NCBI RefSeq assembly: GCF_935825525.1
Contig: NZ_CAKXZT010000168.1
Location: forward strand, 147,148-211,147
Direction: 5' to 3'
Origin: Mesorhizobium escarrei
Lineage (GTDB): Bacteria; Pseudomonadota; Alphaproteobacteria; Rhizobiales; Rhizobiaceae
Length of the DNA: 64,000 bases
Positions 49,671 through 58,287 of the stretch are shown here, piece by piece. A model generated the notes under the pieces. It had not been told where the DNA came from and ran no database searches. It worked only from the letters and a program-made list of their open reading frames with translations. The position numbers and the translations under genes are program-made. The first letter of the stretch is position 1, and each line of letters starts with the position of its first letter.

Positions 49671-52600
49671 ATGCTCGCACGCCTGTTCGTGATCTTCGGT
49701 GGCTTTTTCGTGCTGGTGCTGTGTGCGGCGCTGGTGGTGCCGTATTTTATCGACTGGACGAGCTACCGTGCCGATTTCGAGCGCGAGGCGAGCGCCATTC
49801 TGGGGCGCAAGGTCACCGTTCAGGGCGCTGCGACAGCGAAACTGCTGCCGTTTCCCTCGGTGACCTTCTCGAATGTCACTGTCGCCGGCGGTCGCGGCGG
49901 CCAGCCGGCAATGACCGTCGAGACCTTTTCGATGGACGCCGAACTGGCGCCTTTCCTGAGCGGCGAGGTGCTGATCTTCGACATGCGGCTGGTGCGGCCG
50001 AAGGCGACGATCGACATTGCCGCCGACGGCACGGTCGACTGGGCGATACGCCCGTCCTCGCCCTTCGATCCCAGCCAGATCTCGATCGAGAAGCTGACGG
50101 TGACCGACGGAGAGATCGCGCTGCGCCATGCCGCCGGCGGCCGCAGCCATGTTCTTTCCGAGATCAATTCGACAATCTCTGCCAGATCGCTGGCCGGACC
50201 CTGGCGGATGGATGGTTCGCTGCGGCTCGACGGCCTGCGCAGCACGGTCATCGTCTCCACCGGCAAGGCTGGTGGCGACGGACAGATGCGGCTCAGGCTC
50301 AAGGCCGATCCGGACGCCTATCCGCTGGTCATCGAAGCGGATGGCAATGCTGGCATTGTCGACGGGGCCGCGATCTATTCGGGCCAGTTCAAGATCACAA
50401 GTTCTGACAAGAATGGCGCCGACAAGCGTTCGGCGCAGCTTGACGGCACCGGCGGTGAGATGATGAAGGCCAGCGCGGCCAAGCCGGAGCCGGGGTTCAG
50501 GCTGAACGGCAAGTTCTCGCTCGACCACCGGAAGCTTGGTGTCGACGAATTCCGCTTCGAGACCGGGCCACTCGACAATCCCTACACCGCCGACGGCAAG
50601 GCTGCCGTCGACCTTGGGCCGAACCCTCGCTTTTCGATCGAGGCCGATGGCGCTCAGGTGCAGTTCGATGAAGCCGTCGGCGCCGCGACCGGACTGACGC
50701 TATCCGAGCGCGTCGCGGCGTTGGAGCAGGCGCTGCTCGACCTGCCCAGGCCGACCATACCGGGCACCGTCGAGGTGAAGCTGCCGGCGGTGGTGGCCGG
50801 CGACACGACGGTTCGTGACGTGCGCCTTTCCGCCGAGCCGGCCGATGCCGGCTGGTCGGTGAAGTCGCTGGGCGCGACGCTCCCGGGCCGCGCCAGGCTG
50901 GAAGCAAACGGTATGCTCAGTGTCGAGGATCAGTTCGGCTTCAGCGGCTCGCTGCTCCTGGCCGTGGGGCAGCCTTCCGGCTTCGCCGCCTGGCTGTCGA
51001 AGGACGTCGACGAGGCGATTCGCCGGCTGCCGGCCGCTGGCTTCAAAGCCAAAGTTGACCTGACCAGGAACCGCCAGGCCTTCAGCGACCTCGAGCTCGT
51101 TCTCGGCAAGGCGAAATTTTCCGGCCGCATCGATTCCAGCCAGCGCGACGATGCCAGGCCGTCGGTGCTGATGCGGCTCGAAGGCGGTGAACTCGACGTC
51201 GACGGGCTCGCCGCCTTCGCCTCGATCTTCATCAGCGACAAGGGCGCCAACCGTTTTTCCGACCGCGACCTCGATTTCCAGATCAAGGCCGGGCCGGTCA
51301 GCGCCGGCGGACTGACCGCCGATACGGTCGATACGGCGCTCAGGCTGCGCGACGGTCTGCTCGAAATCGACCGGCTCTCGGTTGGCGGGCTTGCCGGCGC
51401 CTCGATCAGCGCCACCGGCCGGATCAAGGATTTCCCGGCGAGCCCGACCGGCAAGCTCGATGCCTCGGTGTTTGCCGTCGATCTCAAGCCGTTGGTCGAT
51501 GTCGCAGCGAAGCACTATCCCGACAATGCCGTGCTGAAGGGGCTGGCGGGGCGTGTGGCCGCCTATCCCGAGCTGTTCCAGAATGCGCGCATCGATCTGG
51601 TGACGAGTGCCGCCGCCAATGGCGACGGCACGACGGGACTGGCGGTCAGCGCGCAAGGCAGGGCAGGCGGCTCGGCGTTTTCAGCATCGCTGTCCGGCAA
51701 AGGACTGGCCGATCGGCTTCTCGAGGCGCCGATGTCCGTAACCTTCAACGCCAGGAACACCGACGCCACCGCGCTTCTGGCGCTTTACGGCCTGCCTGCG
51801 CTGCCGCTCGGCATGGTTGGCGAGGCGACCACCGATGTTTCGGCGAAAGGCACGCTTGGCGGCGGCATGGCGACGAGCTTCAACCTAACCGGCGACGACT
51901 TCAAAGCCGGTTTCGACGGGACGATCGCCAGCACGCCACAAGGCGCCACAGCCAAGGGCAAGGTCAGCCTGGAAGCCGCCGACATCGAGCCGTGGCTGAT
52001 GACGACAGGCATCGGCCTGCCGGGCCTGGGGACAGGCATGTCGACGTGGCTTGCGGCCGACGCCGACTTCGGCAACGGCCTTCTGGTGCTGTCCGGCCTC
52101 AGCGGCGCCATCAACGAGGCGGCGGTTTCCGGTGACGTCAATATCGACGTCAAAGACGGGCTGCCGCATCTTGCCGGCGCGTTGGCGCTCGATGAACTGG
52201 ATCTCGACCCGATGGCGGTGGCGCTGTTTGGCGACCAGGCGTTCCTGGGCTCCGGCAAGGCTTGGCCGGCCGCCCCGTTCAGCCAGAAGCCCAGCCTGCC
52301 GTTCAACGCTGAACTTGAACTGACCACGGCGTCGCTGGTCGCCGGCCCGCTTGCCACGGCCTATGACGCGGCGCTGTCGCTGAAGCTCGACCAGGAAGGC
52401 ATCCGCGTTTCGGACCTCAAGGCAAAGTTCGCCGGCGGCGCGCTTTCCGGACTGTTCGAGCTGAAGAACAATGACGGCACCGGGCTTTTCTCCGGCCAGC
52501 TGAAACTTGTCGACGCCGATCTGGCCACCGTGCTGCCAGAGACCGGCATCAGCGGAAGCGGCGATTTCTCGGCGGCGCTTTCGACCAGCGGCAAATCGGT

Positions 52601-53699
52601 CGATGCGATGGTTGCGGCGCTGTCCGGTTCCGGCACGGCGGCACTGAAAGGTTTGACCATTGCCGGCGTCAATCCCGAGGCCTTTGGCGCCTTCATCGCC
52701 AAGGCCGACGCCATCGGGCGCGATATCGATGCGGCCAAGACCGCCGGCTTCGCGCCGCCGATCGCCGCGAACGGCAGTTTTCCGGCTGGGGATGCCGACA
52801 TCGCCTTCACAATCGCCGGTGGAACGCTGAGGGCACCGCCGGTCAATCTTGAAAATCCGGCGGCGACGCTGTCCGCCGACATCACGGCGGACCTGAAGGC
52901 CAGCACGGTCGCCGCCAGTGGTTCGATCACTTATCGGCCCGGCGACGAAGCGCTGGTCGGCTCCGATCCGACCGTGAATTTCAGCGTCGACGGGCCGTTC
53001 GGCGCGGCGAAGCGGCAATTCGACAGTGAGCCGTTGGCGCAGTTCCTGACCCAGCGTGCGCTGGAAAAGGAGCAGCAGCGGGTCGAGGCTATGCAGGCGG
53101 CGCTGCTTGAAAAACAGCGGTTGCGGCGCGAGGTGCGCTACTACGCGGCCCTGCAAGCCGAGCGCGACAGGGCAGCCGAAGAATTGCGCAAGCAGCAGGA
53201 GGCGGCGCGGCTGAAAGCTGAGGCAGATGCCAGGGCGAAAGCCGAAGCCGAGGCAAAGGCTCAGGCTGAAGCGGAGGCGAAGGCCAAGGCAGATGCGCAG
53301 GCGAGGGCTGAAGCCGAGGCCAGAGCCAGGGCGGGCGCGCAGGCGAGGGCTGAAGCGGAGGTCAAAGCCAAGGCGGATGCTGAGGCCAAGGCTAAGGCGG
53401 ATGCGGAAGCGAGAGCCAGGGCGGCGCAGCAAGCGGCGGACGAGGCGGCGAAAGCCGAGGAACAGCGACGCCGGAAAGCGGAAGAGACGAGGCGGACGGA
53501 AGAGGCGGGGCGGATCGCTGCGGAACAAAAGGCAAAGCTCGACGCCGAGCGCAGGGCCGCGGCTGAGCAGGCGCAGAAAATCGAGCGGGCGCGTCAGCCG
53601 CCGGCCAATGACAACCCTGGGCCGCCAGAATCCGCGCCAAAACCCACGCTTGAACCTTCGTCGATCGACAACCTGCTGAAGTCACTGGGCGGCGGATAG
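49671..53699 (+). CDS. AsmA family protein with TolA-like charged C-terminal helix
   Basis: A giant envelope protein of about 1342 residues. It starts with an N-terminal membrane anchor (LFVIFGGFFVLVLCAALVVP) followed by the AsmA landmark SYRADFEREASAILGRKVTV and the long repetitive beta-rich body typical of AsmA/YhjG proteins, which bridge the periplasm and move lipids between the membranes. From about residue 1120 to 1310 it ends in an uninterrupted Ala/Lys/Glu/Arg helix built from short units such as AEAEAKAQAEAEAKAKADAQ, then a Pro-rich tail ending LLKSLGGG. AsmA proteins usually lack such a helix. Start may be ATG 49671 or the TTG just before it. Confidence 0.85.
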   Translation: MLARLFVIFGGFFVLVLCAALVVPYFIDWTSYRADFEREASAILGRKVTVQGAATAKLLPFPSVTFSNVTVAGGRGGQPAMTVETFSMDAELAPFLSGEVLIFDMRLVRPKATIDIAADGTVDWAIRPSSPFDPSQISIEKLTVTDGEIALRHAAGGRSHVLSEINSTISARSLAGPWRMDGSLRLDGLRSTVIVSTGKAGGDGQMRLRLKADPDAYPLVIEADGNAGIVDGAAIYSGQFKITSSDKNGADKRSAQLDGTGGEMMKASAAKPEPGFRLNGKFSLDHRKLGVDEFRFETGPLDNPYTADGKAAVDLGPNPRFSIEADGAQVQFDEAVGAATGLTLSERVAALEQALLDLPRPTIPGTVEVKLPAVVAGDTTVRDVRLSAEPADAGWSVKSLGATLPGRARLEANGMLSVEDQFGFSGSLLLAVGQPSGFAAWLSKDVDEAIRRLPAAGFKAKVDLTRNRQAFSDLELVLGKAKFSGRIDSSQRDDARPSVLMRLEGGELDVDGLAAFASIFISDKGANRFSDRDLDFQIKAGPVSAGGLTADTVDTALRLRDGLLEIDRLSVGGLAGASISATGRIKDFPASPTGKLDASVFAVDLKPLVDVAAKHYPDNAVLKGLAGRVAAYPELFQNARIDLVTSAAANGDGTTGLAVSAQGRAGGSAFSASLSGKGLADRLLEAPMSVTFNARNTDATALLALYGLPALPLGMVGEATTDVSAKGTLGGGMATSFNLTGDDFKAGFDGTIASTPQGATAKGKVSLEAADIEPWLMTTGIGLPGLGTGMSTWLAADADFGNGLLVLSGLSGAINEAAVSGDVNIDVKDGLPHLAGALALDELDLDPMAVALFGDQAFLGSGKAWPAAPFSQKPSLPFNAELELTTASLVAGPLATAYDAALSLKLDQEGIRVSDLKAKFAGGALSGLFELKNNDGTGLFSGQLKLVDADLATVLPETGISGSGDFSAALSTSGKSVDAMVAALSGSGTAALKGLTIAGVNPEAFGAFIAKADAIGRDIDAAKTAGFAPPIAANGSFPAGDADIAFTIAGGTLRAPPVNLENPAATLSADITADLKASTVAASGSITYRPGDEALVGSDPTVNFSVDGPFGAAKRQFDSEPLAQFLTQRALEKEQQRVEAMQAALLEKQRLRREVRYYAALQAERDRAAEELRKQQEAARLKAEADARAKAEAEAKAQAEAEAKAKADAQARAEAEARARAGAQARAEAEVKAKADAEAKAKADAEARARAAQQAADEAAKAEEQRRRKAEETRRTEEAGRIAAEQKAKLDAERRAAAEQAQKIERARQPPANDNPGPPESAPKPTLEPSSIDNLLKSLGGG
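53200..53570 (+). repeat. Low-complexity codon repeat in the AsmA gene
   Basis: Imperfect tandem units of the type GCC-AAG-GCG-GAT and GCT-GAG-GCC encode the Ala/Lys/Glu helix. The units are 12-24 bases long and vary, so the length of this tract may differ between strains by slippage or recombination. Confidence 0.6.
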
Positions 53700-53775
53700 C
53701 TCCACCTGGGGCCTGTCACATCCCGATTCCTGTGATCTTACCGAAAATCGGTCTCCGCTTGGCCGGGTTCACGAT

Positions 53776-54006
53776 CTAGGAAGAACTTTTCATTCCTCGC
53801 TTCGCCCAATCCAGGACGTAGAGCCTGAGCGCCGAGGACAGGTTGGCATCGCGCGGCCGGGCCTCGTCGATTTCGGCGACGAGGGCGGCGAGAGTCAGTT
53901 TGCGTGCGGCGGCGATGGCGACGAGATCGTCGAAAAACGGCTTTTCGAGCGAATAGCTGGTGCGATGGCCGCGAATGGTCACCGAGCGTTTCTCGACCGG
54001 GCTCAC
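53776..54006 (-). CDS. Ribbon-helix-helix domain protein
   Basis: A 76-residue protein of the RHH_4 (PF13467) group found in alphaproteobacteria. The pattern KRSVTIRGHRTSYSLEKPFF is the beta strand and first helix region, followed by LVAIAAARKLTLAALVAEID and the conserved RPRDANLSSALRLYVLDWAK. It begins with GTG at 54006. It could bind DNA as a dimer; no target is known. It is followed upstream on the same strand by DUF4169 and SspB genes, an arrangement seen in rhizobia, so the three are probably one unit. Confidence 0.8.
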   Translation of the reverse strand: MSPVEKRSVTIRGHRTSYSLEKPFFDDLVAIAAARKLTLAALVAEIDEARPRDANLSSALRLYVLDWAKRGMKSSS

Positions 54007-54026
54007 CGGACGTGACTCATTTCACG

Positions 54027-54272
54027 TCAAACATCGGTTTTATCCGGAAACTGCGGCGCACTTTTCGGTCCGATGCTAAGGGAATCCGGATCGCCCAAAA
54101 CTTCGCGGCGATGGCCGGCGACAAATTTTTCCGCCTTGTCGGCGATCGAACGGTCACGCTCCCGGTCGGCCTTGGAGCGGCCGTGCAGCGTCCGGTTCTG
54201 TTCAGCCAGGCGCTCCTGCTCGGCTCGTGCCTTCTGCTTGCGGGCCTGGCGGAGGTTGACGATGTCGGCCAT
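54027..54272 (-). CDS. DUF4169 family small protein
   Basis: An 81-residue, highly charged protein of the DUF4169 family: MADIVNLRQARKQKARAEQE followed by RLAEQNRTLHGRSKADRER. The N-terminal two thirds should form one long helix. No function is known. It lies 18 bases after the sspB stop and 20 bases before the RHH gene on the same strand, so it is probably co-transcribed with sspB. Confidence 0.8.
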   Translation of the reverse strand: MADIVNLRQARKQKARAEQERLAEQNRTLHGRSKADRERDRSIADKAEKFVAGHRREVLGDPDSLSIGPKSAPQFPDKTDV

Positions 54273-54290
54273 GTCGCGCGGCCCGTCGGA

Positions 54291-54824
54291 TCACTTCTTG
54301 CGGAAGGCGTCGAGCGACACCACTTCGGCGCCCTTGGCGGCGGCGTCGGCCGTGGCCGGCTTCTTTTCGGCCTCAGCGGTCTTCTTCTTCTCGGGCTTTT
54401 TCTCGGCGACGACGGCCAGCGGTTCGGAAGCGGGCTTGCCGGCCAATTCCCCTTCTGCCGAGGTCTCCGTCTTAACGTCGAACTCGAGCTCGAAATTGAC
54501 GGATGGATCGTAAAAGCCGCGCACGGCCGAGAACGGGATTTCCAGCTTTTCCGGCACGTCGGAGAAAGACAGCCCGACCTCGAAGCCGGTGTCGGTCACC
54601 TTCAGGTCCCAATACTGGAACTGGATGACGATGGTCATCTGTTCGGGATAGCGTTCGCGCAAGCGGGAAGATACGCGCACGCCGGGGGCGCCGGTCAGAA
54701 AAGTGATGAAGAAATGATGGTTGCCGGGGAGGCCGGTGCGCGCGACTTCGGCCAGGACCTTGCGCATGACGCCGCGCAATGCCTCCTGGGCCAGAATGTC
54801 GTAGCGAATGTGGTCGTCGGCCAT
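54291..54824 (-). CDS. sspB: ClpXP adaptor SspB (alphaproteobacterial type)
   Basis: SspB binds the SsrA tag on incomplete proteins and delivers them to the ClpXP protease. The 177-residue protein has the alpha-type SspB core HIRYDILAQEALRGVMRKVL, TGLPGNHHFFITFLTGAPGV, YPEQMTIVIQFQYWDLKVTD and GFEVGLSFSDVPEKLEIPFS, then an acidic/Lys-rich flexible linker, and ends AEVVSLDAFRKK, which fits the C-terminal ClpX-binding peptide. Start is ATG 54824. The ssrA gene that encodes its target tag is only 2.4 kb away. Confidence 0.9.
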   Translation of the reverse strand: MADDHIRYDILAQEALRGVMRKVLAEVARTGLPGNHHFFITFLTGAPGVRVSSRLRERYPEQMTIVIQFQYWDLKVTDTGFEVGLSFSDVPEKLEIPFSAVRGFYDPSVNFELEFDVKTETSAEGELAGKPASEPLAVVAEKKPEKKKTAEAEKKPATADAAAKGAEVVSLDAFRKK

Positions 54825-54942
54825 GTCGCTGTCGGGTTCCGGTGAATCGTCCGCATAGCTGTAATCAAGCTTGAGCGCGGCGTAAACCGGATATAGATGC
54901 CGGCAGCGCAGTTGCGAGAGGGCATGCCTCAGATTTGATCGC

Positions 54943-55632
54943 TCAGGCGCCAGCGAGCGCGCTGTGCTTTTGCGCATCGGCCGCCGGCTGCCGCCTGGCG
55001 AAGGCGCGCAGGAAGGTGCGCACGCCATGGGTCGCGGATTGCAGCACTTCATCATCGGTCGGCGTGCCGCCGAGCATGAAGGTCGTCTGCAATTCGGCAT
55101 TGGCAAGGGCGAGGAACTGGCGCGCCGCGACATCGGGGTCCTCGATATCGAGGAAACCGGCATGGGCCAGGCGGGCGAAACGGGCGGCGATCGCCGGCCA
55201 TGTCCTGCCCGGTCCCTGTTCGCGCCATTCAGCAAACAACTCGGGATAGCGCTCGCCCTCGGTCTGGATCAGCTTGCGCAGGAATTTTCCATCGCGGTTG
55301 CAGATACAGTTGCGGGTCATGCGCACGGCGAAAGCGATCAGATCGGTCTCGAGATCCTTCGGCTGGTCCGGAAAGGTTGAAATGGTGGCGAAGATGCCGG
55401 CATTGCAGCGCTCGGTGAGGTCGCGGACGATGGCGACGAAGAGTTTCTCCTTGTCGCCATGGTGATTGTAGATCGTCTGGCGCGAAACGCCGGCCTCGGC
55501 GGCAATCATGTCGATATTGGCGCCGGCGAAGCTTTCACGGCAGAACACCTCGCCGGCAGCGTCCATGATGGAGGCGCGCTTTGCCTCATGGCCGCGTGGC
55601 GGGATGCTGTCAGGAGAAACGTCGTGCTTCAT
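54943..55632 (-). CDS. TetR family transcriptional regulator
   Basis: A 229-residue repressor with the TetR helix-turn-helix: ASIMDAAGEVFCRESFAGAN then IDMIAAEAGVSRQTIYNHHG and DKEKLFVAIV (about residues 20-65), and a C-terminal ligand-binding domain of AefR/TetR_C_7 type (RYPELFAEWREQGPGRTWPA, FLDIEDPDVAARQFLALAN). It is divergent from the Bcr/CflA-type efflux gene at 55802, with 169 bases between, and most likely represses it. Confidence 0.88.
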   Translation of the reverse strand: MKHDVSPDSIPPRGHEAKRASIMDAAGEVFCRESFAGANIDMIAAEAGVSRQTIYNHHGDKEKLFVAIVRDLTERCNAGIFATISTFPDQPKDLETDLIAFAVRMTRNCICNRDGKFLRKLIQTEGERYPELFAEWREQGPGRTWPAIAARFARLAHAGFLDIEDPDVAARQFLALANAELQTTFMLGGTPTDDEVLQSATHGVRTFLRAFARRQPAADAQKHSALAGA

Positions 55633-55801
55633 GAAAACTATATAGAGGTGATTGACGAATTGGACAAGTCTGTCTAAATTTATGGACTTGCTCCTAAAGA
55701 GATTTCGCTCCGCAGACGAAGTCGGAATTTCATGGGATGGAACGTCCTTGCATTACACGCCGGCCCGCGGCGGCAACCCGATTTGAAAGAAGCCTGCTGT
55801 C

Positions 55802-57007
55802 ATGAATCCCCAATTCCTCCGCATCGCGGTCGTGCTCGGTCTGTTGACTGCCATCGGCCCGTTCGCCATCGACATGTATCTTCCGGCGCTGCCTTCGATC
55901 GGCGCCGATCTGCAGGCAAGCACCGCTGCCGTGCAAATGAGCTTGCTGATCTTCTTTCTGTCCATGGGGTTTGGCCAGATCGTCGTCGGACCGATCTCCG
56001 ACATGGTCGGACGCAAGCTGCCGCTCTATGGCGGCCTCGGCCTGTTCATGGTCGGCGGCATCGGCTCGGCGCTGGCGCCCTCGATCGAGTGGCTGATCGC
56101 CTTCCGTTTCCTGCAAGGGCTCGGCGCCAGCGCAGGCATGGCGGTGCCGCGCGCCATCGTGCGTGACCTGCACACCGGCACCGAAGCTGCCAAGCTGATG
56201 TCGCTCTTGATGCTCGTGTTTTCGGTGTCGCCGATCCTGGCGCCGCTGACCGGTAGCGTCATCATCGAGAATTTCGGCTGGCGTGCCGTGTTCTGGACGG
56301 TGACGGGTGGGGCGGTGCTCGCCACCATCCTGCTGGCGACCTCGCTCAAGGAGACGCGGCCGGTCGAGGCGCGTGCAGGCAGTTCGTTCGGCACCGCGCT
56401 GTCGGCCTATCGCTTCCTGATGGGCGACCGCAACTTCTTTGGCCTGGCGGCCATCGGCGGCTTCGGGCTGGCGAGCTTCTTCGTCTATCTGTCGAGCTCC
56501 TCCTTCATCCTCATAGATCACTACGGGCTGTCGCCGTCGGTCTACAGCGTGTTCTTCTCGATCAACGCGGTCGCCTTCATCGGCATGTCGCAACTGACGG
56601 GACTGTTGTCCGAAAGGTTCGGGCTCAGGCCGGTGGTGCGGGTCGCGGTGGTCGGCTATGCGACGACGATGGTGGTGCTGTTCGCGGTGATGGCGTCCGG
56701 CGTCGATCGGCTCGACGTCATGGCGGCGCTGCTGTTCGTCGGCTACGGGTTCCTCGGCCTGGTGATTCCGACGACTTCGGTGCTGGCCATGGAGGAGCAT
56801 GGCGCGATCGCCGGCACGGCCTCGGCGCTGATGGGCACCCTGCACTTCGCCATCGGCGCGGCCGCCATGGGCATCGCCGGGGTGTTCTTCGACGGCACGC
56901 CGCTGCCTATGGTGGCCGGCATCATGCTTTGCGCGGTGATCTCCTTCACGCTGGCCAAGGTGACGCTCGACCGCGGGCGGGAAGTTGTCGAAGCGCCGGC
57001 AGAGTAG
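55802..57007 (+). CDS. Bcr/CflA family multidrug efflux MFS transporter
   Basis: A 401-residue major facilitator with twelve hydrophobic helices. The first helix and loop, LLTAIGPFAIDMYLPALPSI, are the signature of Bcr/CflA drug-resistance transporters, and GQIVVGPISDMVGRKLPLYG is the MFS loop 2-3 motif. RAIVRDLHTG and FLQGLGASAGMAVPRAIVRD are also typical. It is divergent from a TetR gene. A strong terminator lies 22 bases after the stop. Confidence 0.9.
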   Translation: MNPQFLRIAVVLGLLTAIGPFAIDMYLPALPSIGADLQASTAAVQMSLLIFFLSMGFGQIVVGPISDMVGRKLPLYGGLGLFMVGGIGSALAPSIEWLIAFRFLQGLGASAGMAVPRAIVRDLHTGTEAAKLMSLLMLVFSVSPILAPLTGSVIIENFGWRAVFWTVTGGAVLATILLATSLKETRPVEARAGSSFGTALSAYRFLMGDRNFFGLAAIGGFGLASFFVYLSSSSFILIDHYGLSPSVYSVFFSINAVAFIGMSQLTGLLSERFGLRPVVRVAVVGYATTMVVLFAVMASGVDRLDVMAALLFVGYGFLGLVIPTTSVLAMEEHGAIAGTASALMGTLHFAIGAAAMGIAGVFFDGTPLPMVAGIMLCAVISFTLAKVTLDRGREVVEAPAE

Positions 57008-57029
57008 ATTTTTTCCAGCGAAAGCATGA

Positions 57030-57055
57030 AAGGCCGGGTTGTTCCCGGCCTTTTT
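57030..57055 (+). terminator. Rho-independent terminator after the MFS gene
   Basis: AGGCCGGG-TTGTT-CCCGGCCT with a following TTTT run; 7-8 GC pairs and a T-run give a classic intrinsic terminator for the efflux gene. Read on the other strand it has an A-run before and a short T-run after, so it could also stop transcription arriving from ssrA. Confidence 0.85.
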
Positions 57056-57189
57056 CACGTCTGCTGCAAGCCCGCCTCGGCGCCAAGGGCCGGACAGCGA
57101 GACAGCGTCGCAAGGGGGCGTAGCGCAAGAGCCGTGGCCAGCAAGCCTACTTCCGTTACTGTTATCGAAGGGGGAGGTGGGATCGAAGG

Positions 57190-57545
57190 GGAGAAGTGGA
57201 GGTTTCTGTTGCCAGGTACCTCCGAACCCCGCCTAGAAGTGCGAACCACTAGGGCTTGAATTGAAGCTATCGCACCGCTTACGCGGCGAGACGTGCTTCC
57301 GCATAGTTGTCGTTGGCAACTATAAGTTTAGCCCGATAACGGTGGTACAATGCCGGGCAAAAGTACGATCTTTACACCTTCGTCGATCCTATTTCGCCCC
57401 CAGCAAAAGCCGCTCTTCGCAGAGCGGTTTTTGGTGGAGGCGCCGGGTACCGCCCCCGGGTCCGAACGGCTTATTTCATCGCCTGTTTATCGCCATAGTC
57501 GGTCGAGCCGACGAAACAGATATAGGGACGGATCGTGGAAAATGA
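57190..57545 (-). ncRNA. ssrA: Two-piece (permuted) transfer-messenger RNA
   Basis: On the minus strand the acceptor piece comes first, ending GGCGCCTCCACCA at 57432. An intervening hairpin (CCGCTCT-GCGA-AGAGCGG, 57409-57426) follows, and the coding piece begins GGGGGCG at 57401; GGGGGCG pairs with CGCCTCC to give the seven-pair acceptor stem, which fixes both ends. The tag frame at 57317-57279 reads ANDNYAEARLAA then TAA, starting with the resume codon GCC. Gene order acceptor-spacer-coding is that of alphaproteobacterial permuted ssrA. The outer ends (5' of the acceptor piece, 3' of the coding piece) are estimates. It rescues stalled ribosomes and tags the products for ClpXP. Confidence 0.92.
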
Positions 57546-57580
57546 AAGGCCTCAATGATGCTTTGTCCGCTGTGTCAAAC

Positions 57581-57607
57581 AGCATAGCGAAAGGGTTGAC
57601 TTGTCAA
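57581..57607 (-). promoter_or_regulatory. Candidate promoter of ssrA
   Basis: On the minus strand TTGACA (57607-57602) is followed 15 bases later by TATGCT (57586-57581), about 35-40 bases before the estimated 5' end of the acceptor RNA. The -35 box is perfect, but the spacing is shorter than the usual 17. Confidence 0.45.
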
Positions 57608-57721
57608 TTGTCTCAACCGAAGCTTGCGGCGGTGAGGAGTTACCGATTAGCGCACATTTGCGCGGCAGCGCGCCACAACCCTCATCGACTGGATCCATGG
57701 CGCCGACGAGGTGAAAATCTG

Positions 57722-58033
57722 ATGGCCGATTATCTCGCAGACGTGAAGAAGTACGACGCCGCGGCGGATGCCGACGCGGTCGCCAAGATCGTGAAGCATT
57801 TGGGCATTGCGCTCAGGAATCGGGATTCCTCGCTGGTCTCCTGCACGGATCCCGACGAACTCGGTCGCGTCAAGGCCAGCTGGGTTGCCAAAAAGCTCGG
57901 CGTCGACGACGGCAGCAAGGCGGACGCGGCCGTCGAAAAGACCTGCAAGGCGATGGAGGCCGACAACACCAAGAGCCGCGTGACCTTTTATTACCTGGTC
58001 GCCAAGGAGCTGGGCAAGCTCGCCAGCCTCTGA
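57722..58033 (+). CDS. DUF2853 family protein
   Basis: A 103-residue helical protein of the DUF2853 family: MADYLADVKKYDAAADADAV, then VKHLGIALRNRDSSLVSCTD and ELGRVKASWVAKKLGVDD, ending in TFYYLVAKELGKL. The family is widespread in proteobacteria and its role is unknown. Start is ATG 57722; the open frame upstream runs through the divergent ssrA promoter and shows no similarity. A repeat element follows the stop. Confidence 0.85.
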   Translation: MADYLADVKKYDAAADADAVAKIVKHLGIALRNRDSSLVSCTDPDELGRVKASWVAKKLGVDDGSKADAAVEKTCKAMEADNTKSRVTFYYLVAKELGKLASL

Positions 58034-58068
58034 GTATCGCATGTCAATTTGCGGATGCTGACCGAACG

Positions 58069-58185
58069 TCAGCGCCGCCCCTCATTGCCCTGCCGGGCAT
58101 TTCTCCCCGTATAGTGACGGGGAGAAAGAGCTGCCGCAACGGCGGTGCCCCTCCTGCCGGCAGGCAGGTGAGGGGCGGCGCAAAC
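58069..58185 (+). repeat. Rhizobial mosaic repeat copy
   Basis: Contains GCGCCGCCCCTCATTGCCCT, CTCCCCGTATAGTGACGGGGAG and, after CTGCCGGCAGGCAG, the inverse end GTGAGGGGCGGCGC. This is the compact form of the elements at 28961-29143 and 46713-47085, with both facing ends in 117 bases. It lies between the DUF2853 gene and thyA. Confidence 0.8.
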
Positions 58186-58229
58186 GTCCGGTAAGAGTGG
58201 AGGAAAGCGACACTTGTGCCGTTCTTGTG

Positions 58230-58258
58230 TGTTCGGCCGGCTGTCTGGCAGCTATAAT
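58230..58258 (+). promoter_or_regulatory. Candidate thyA promoter
   Basis: A perfect -10 box TATAAT lies at 58253-58258, 29 bases before the thyA start. The -35 region 17 bases upstream (TGTTCG, 58230-58235) is weak. The position suits a leader of about 20 bases. Confidence 0.4.
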
Positions 58259-58287
58259 GCATTCATAACCGAATCGAGCAGAAGCTG

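Noticed and set aside
51885..53528. Minus-strand open frame of 547 codons opposite the AsmA gene
   Set aside because: It covers the low-complexity tract in antisense; the Arg/Leu/Phe repeats are a by-product of the Ala/Lys/Glu codons.
57432..57545. tRNA-like sequence with CCA end considered as a separate tRNA gene
   Set aside because: It has a T-arm and acceptor end but no anticodon arm; its acceptor stem pairs with the tmRNA coding piece, so it belongs to ssrA.
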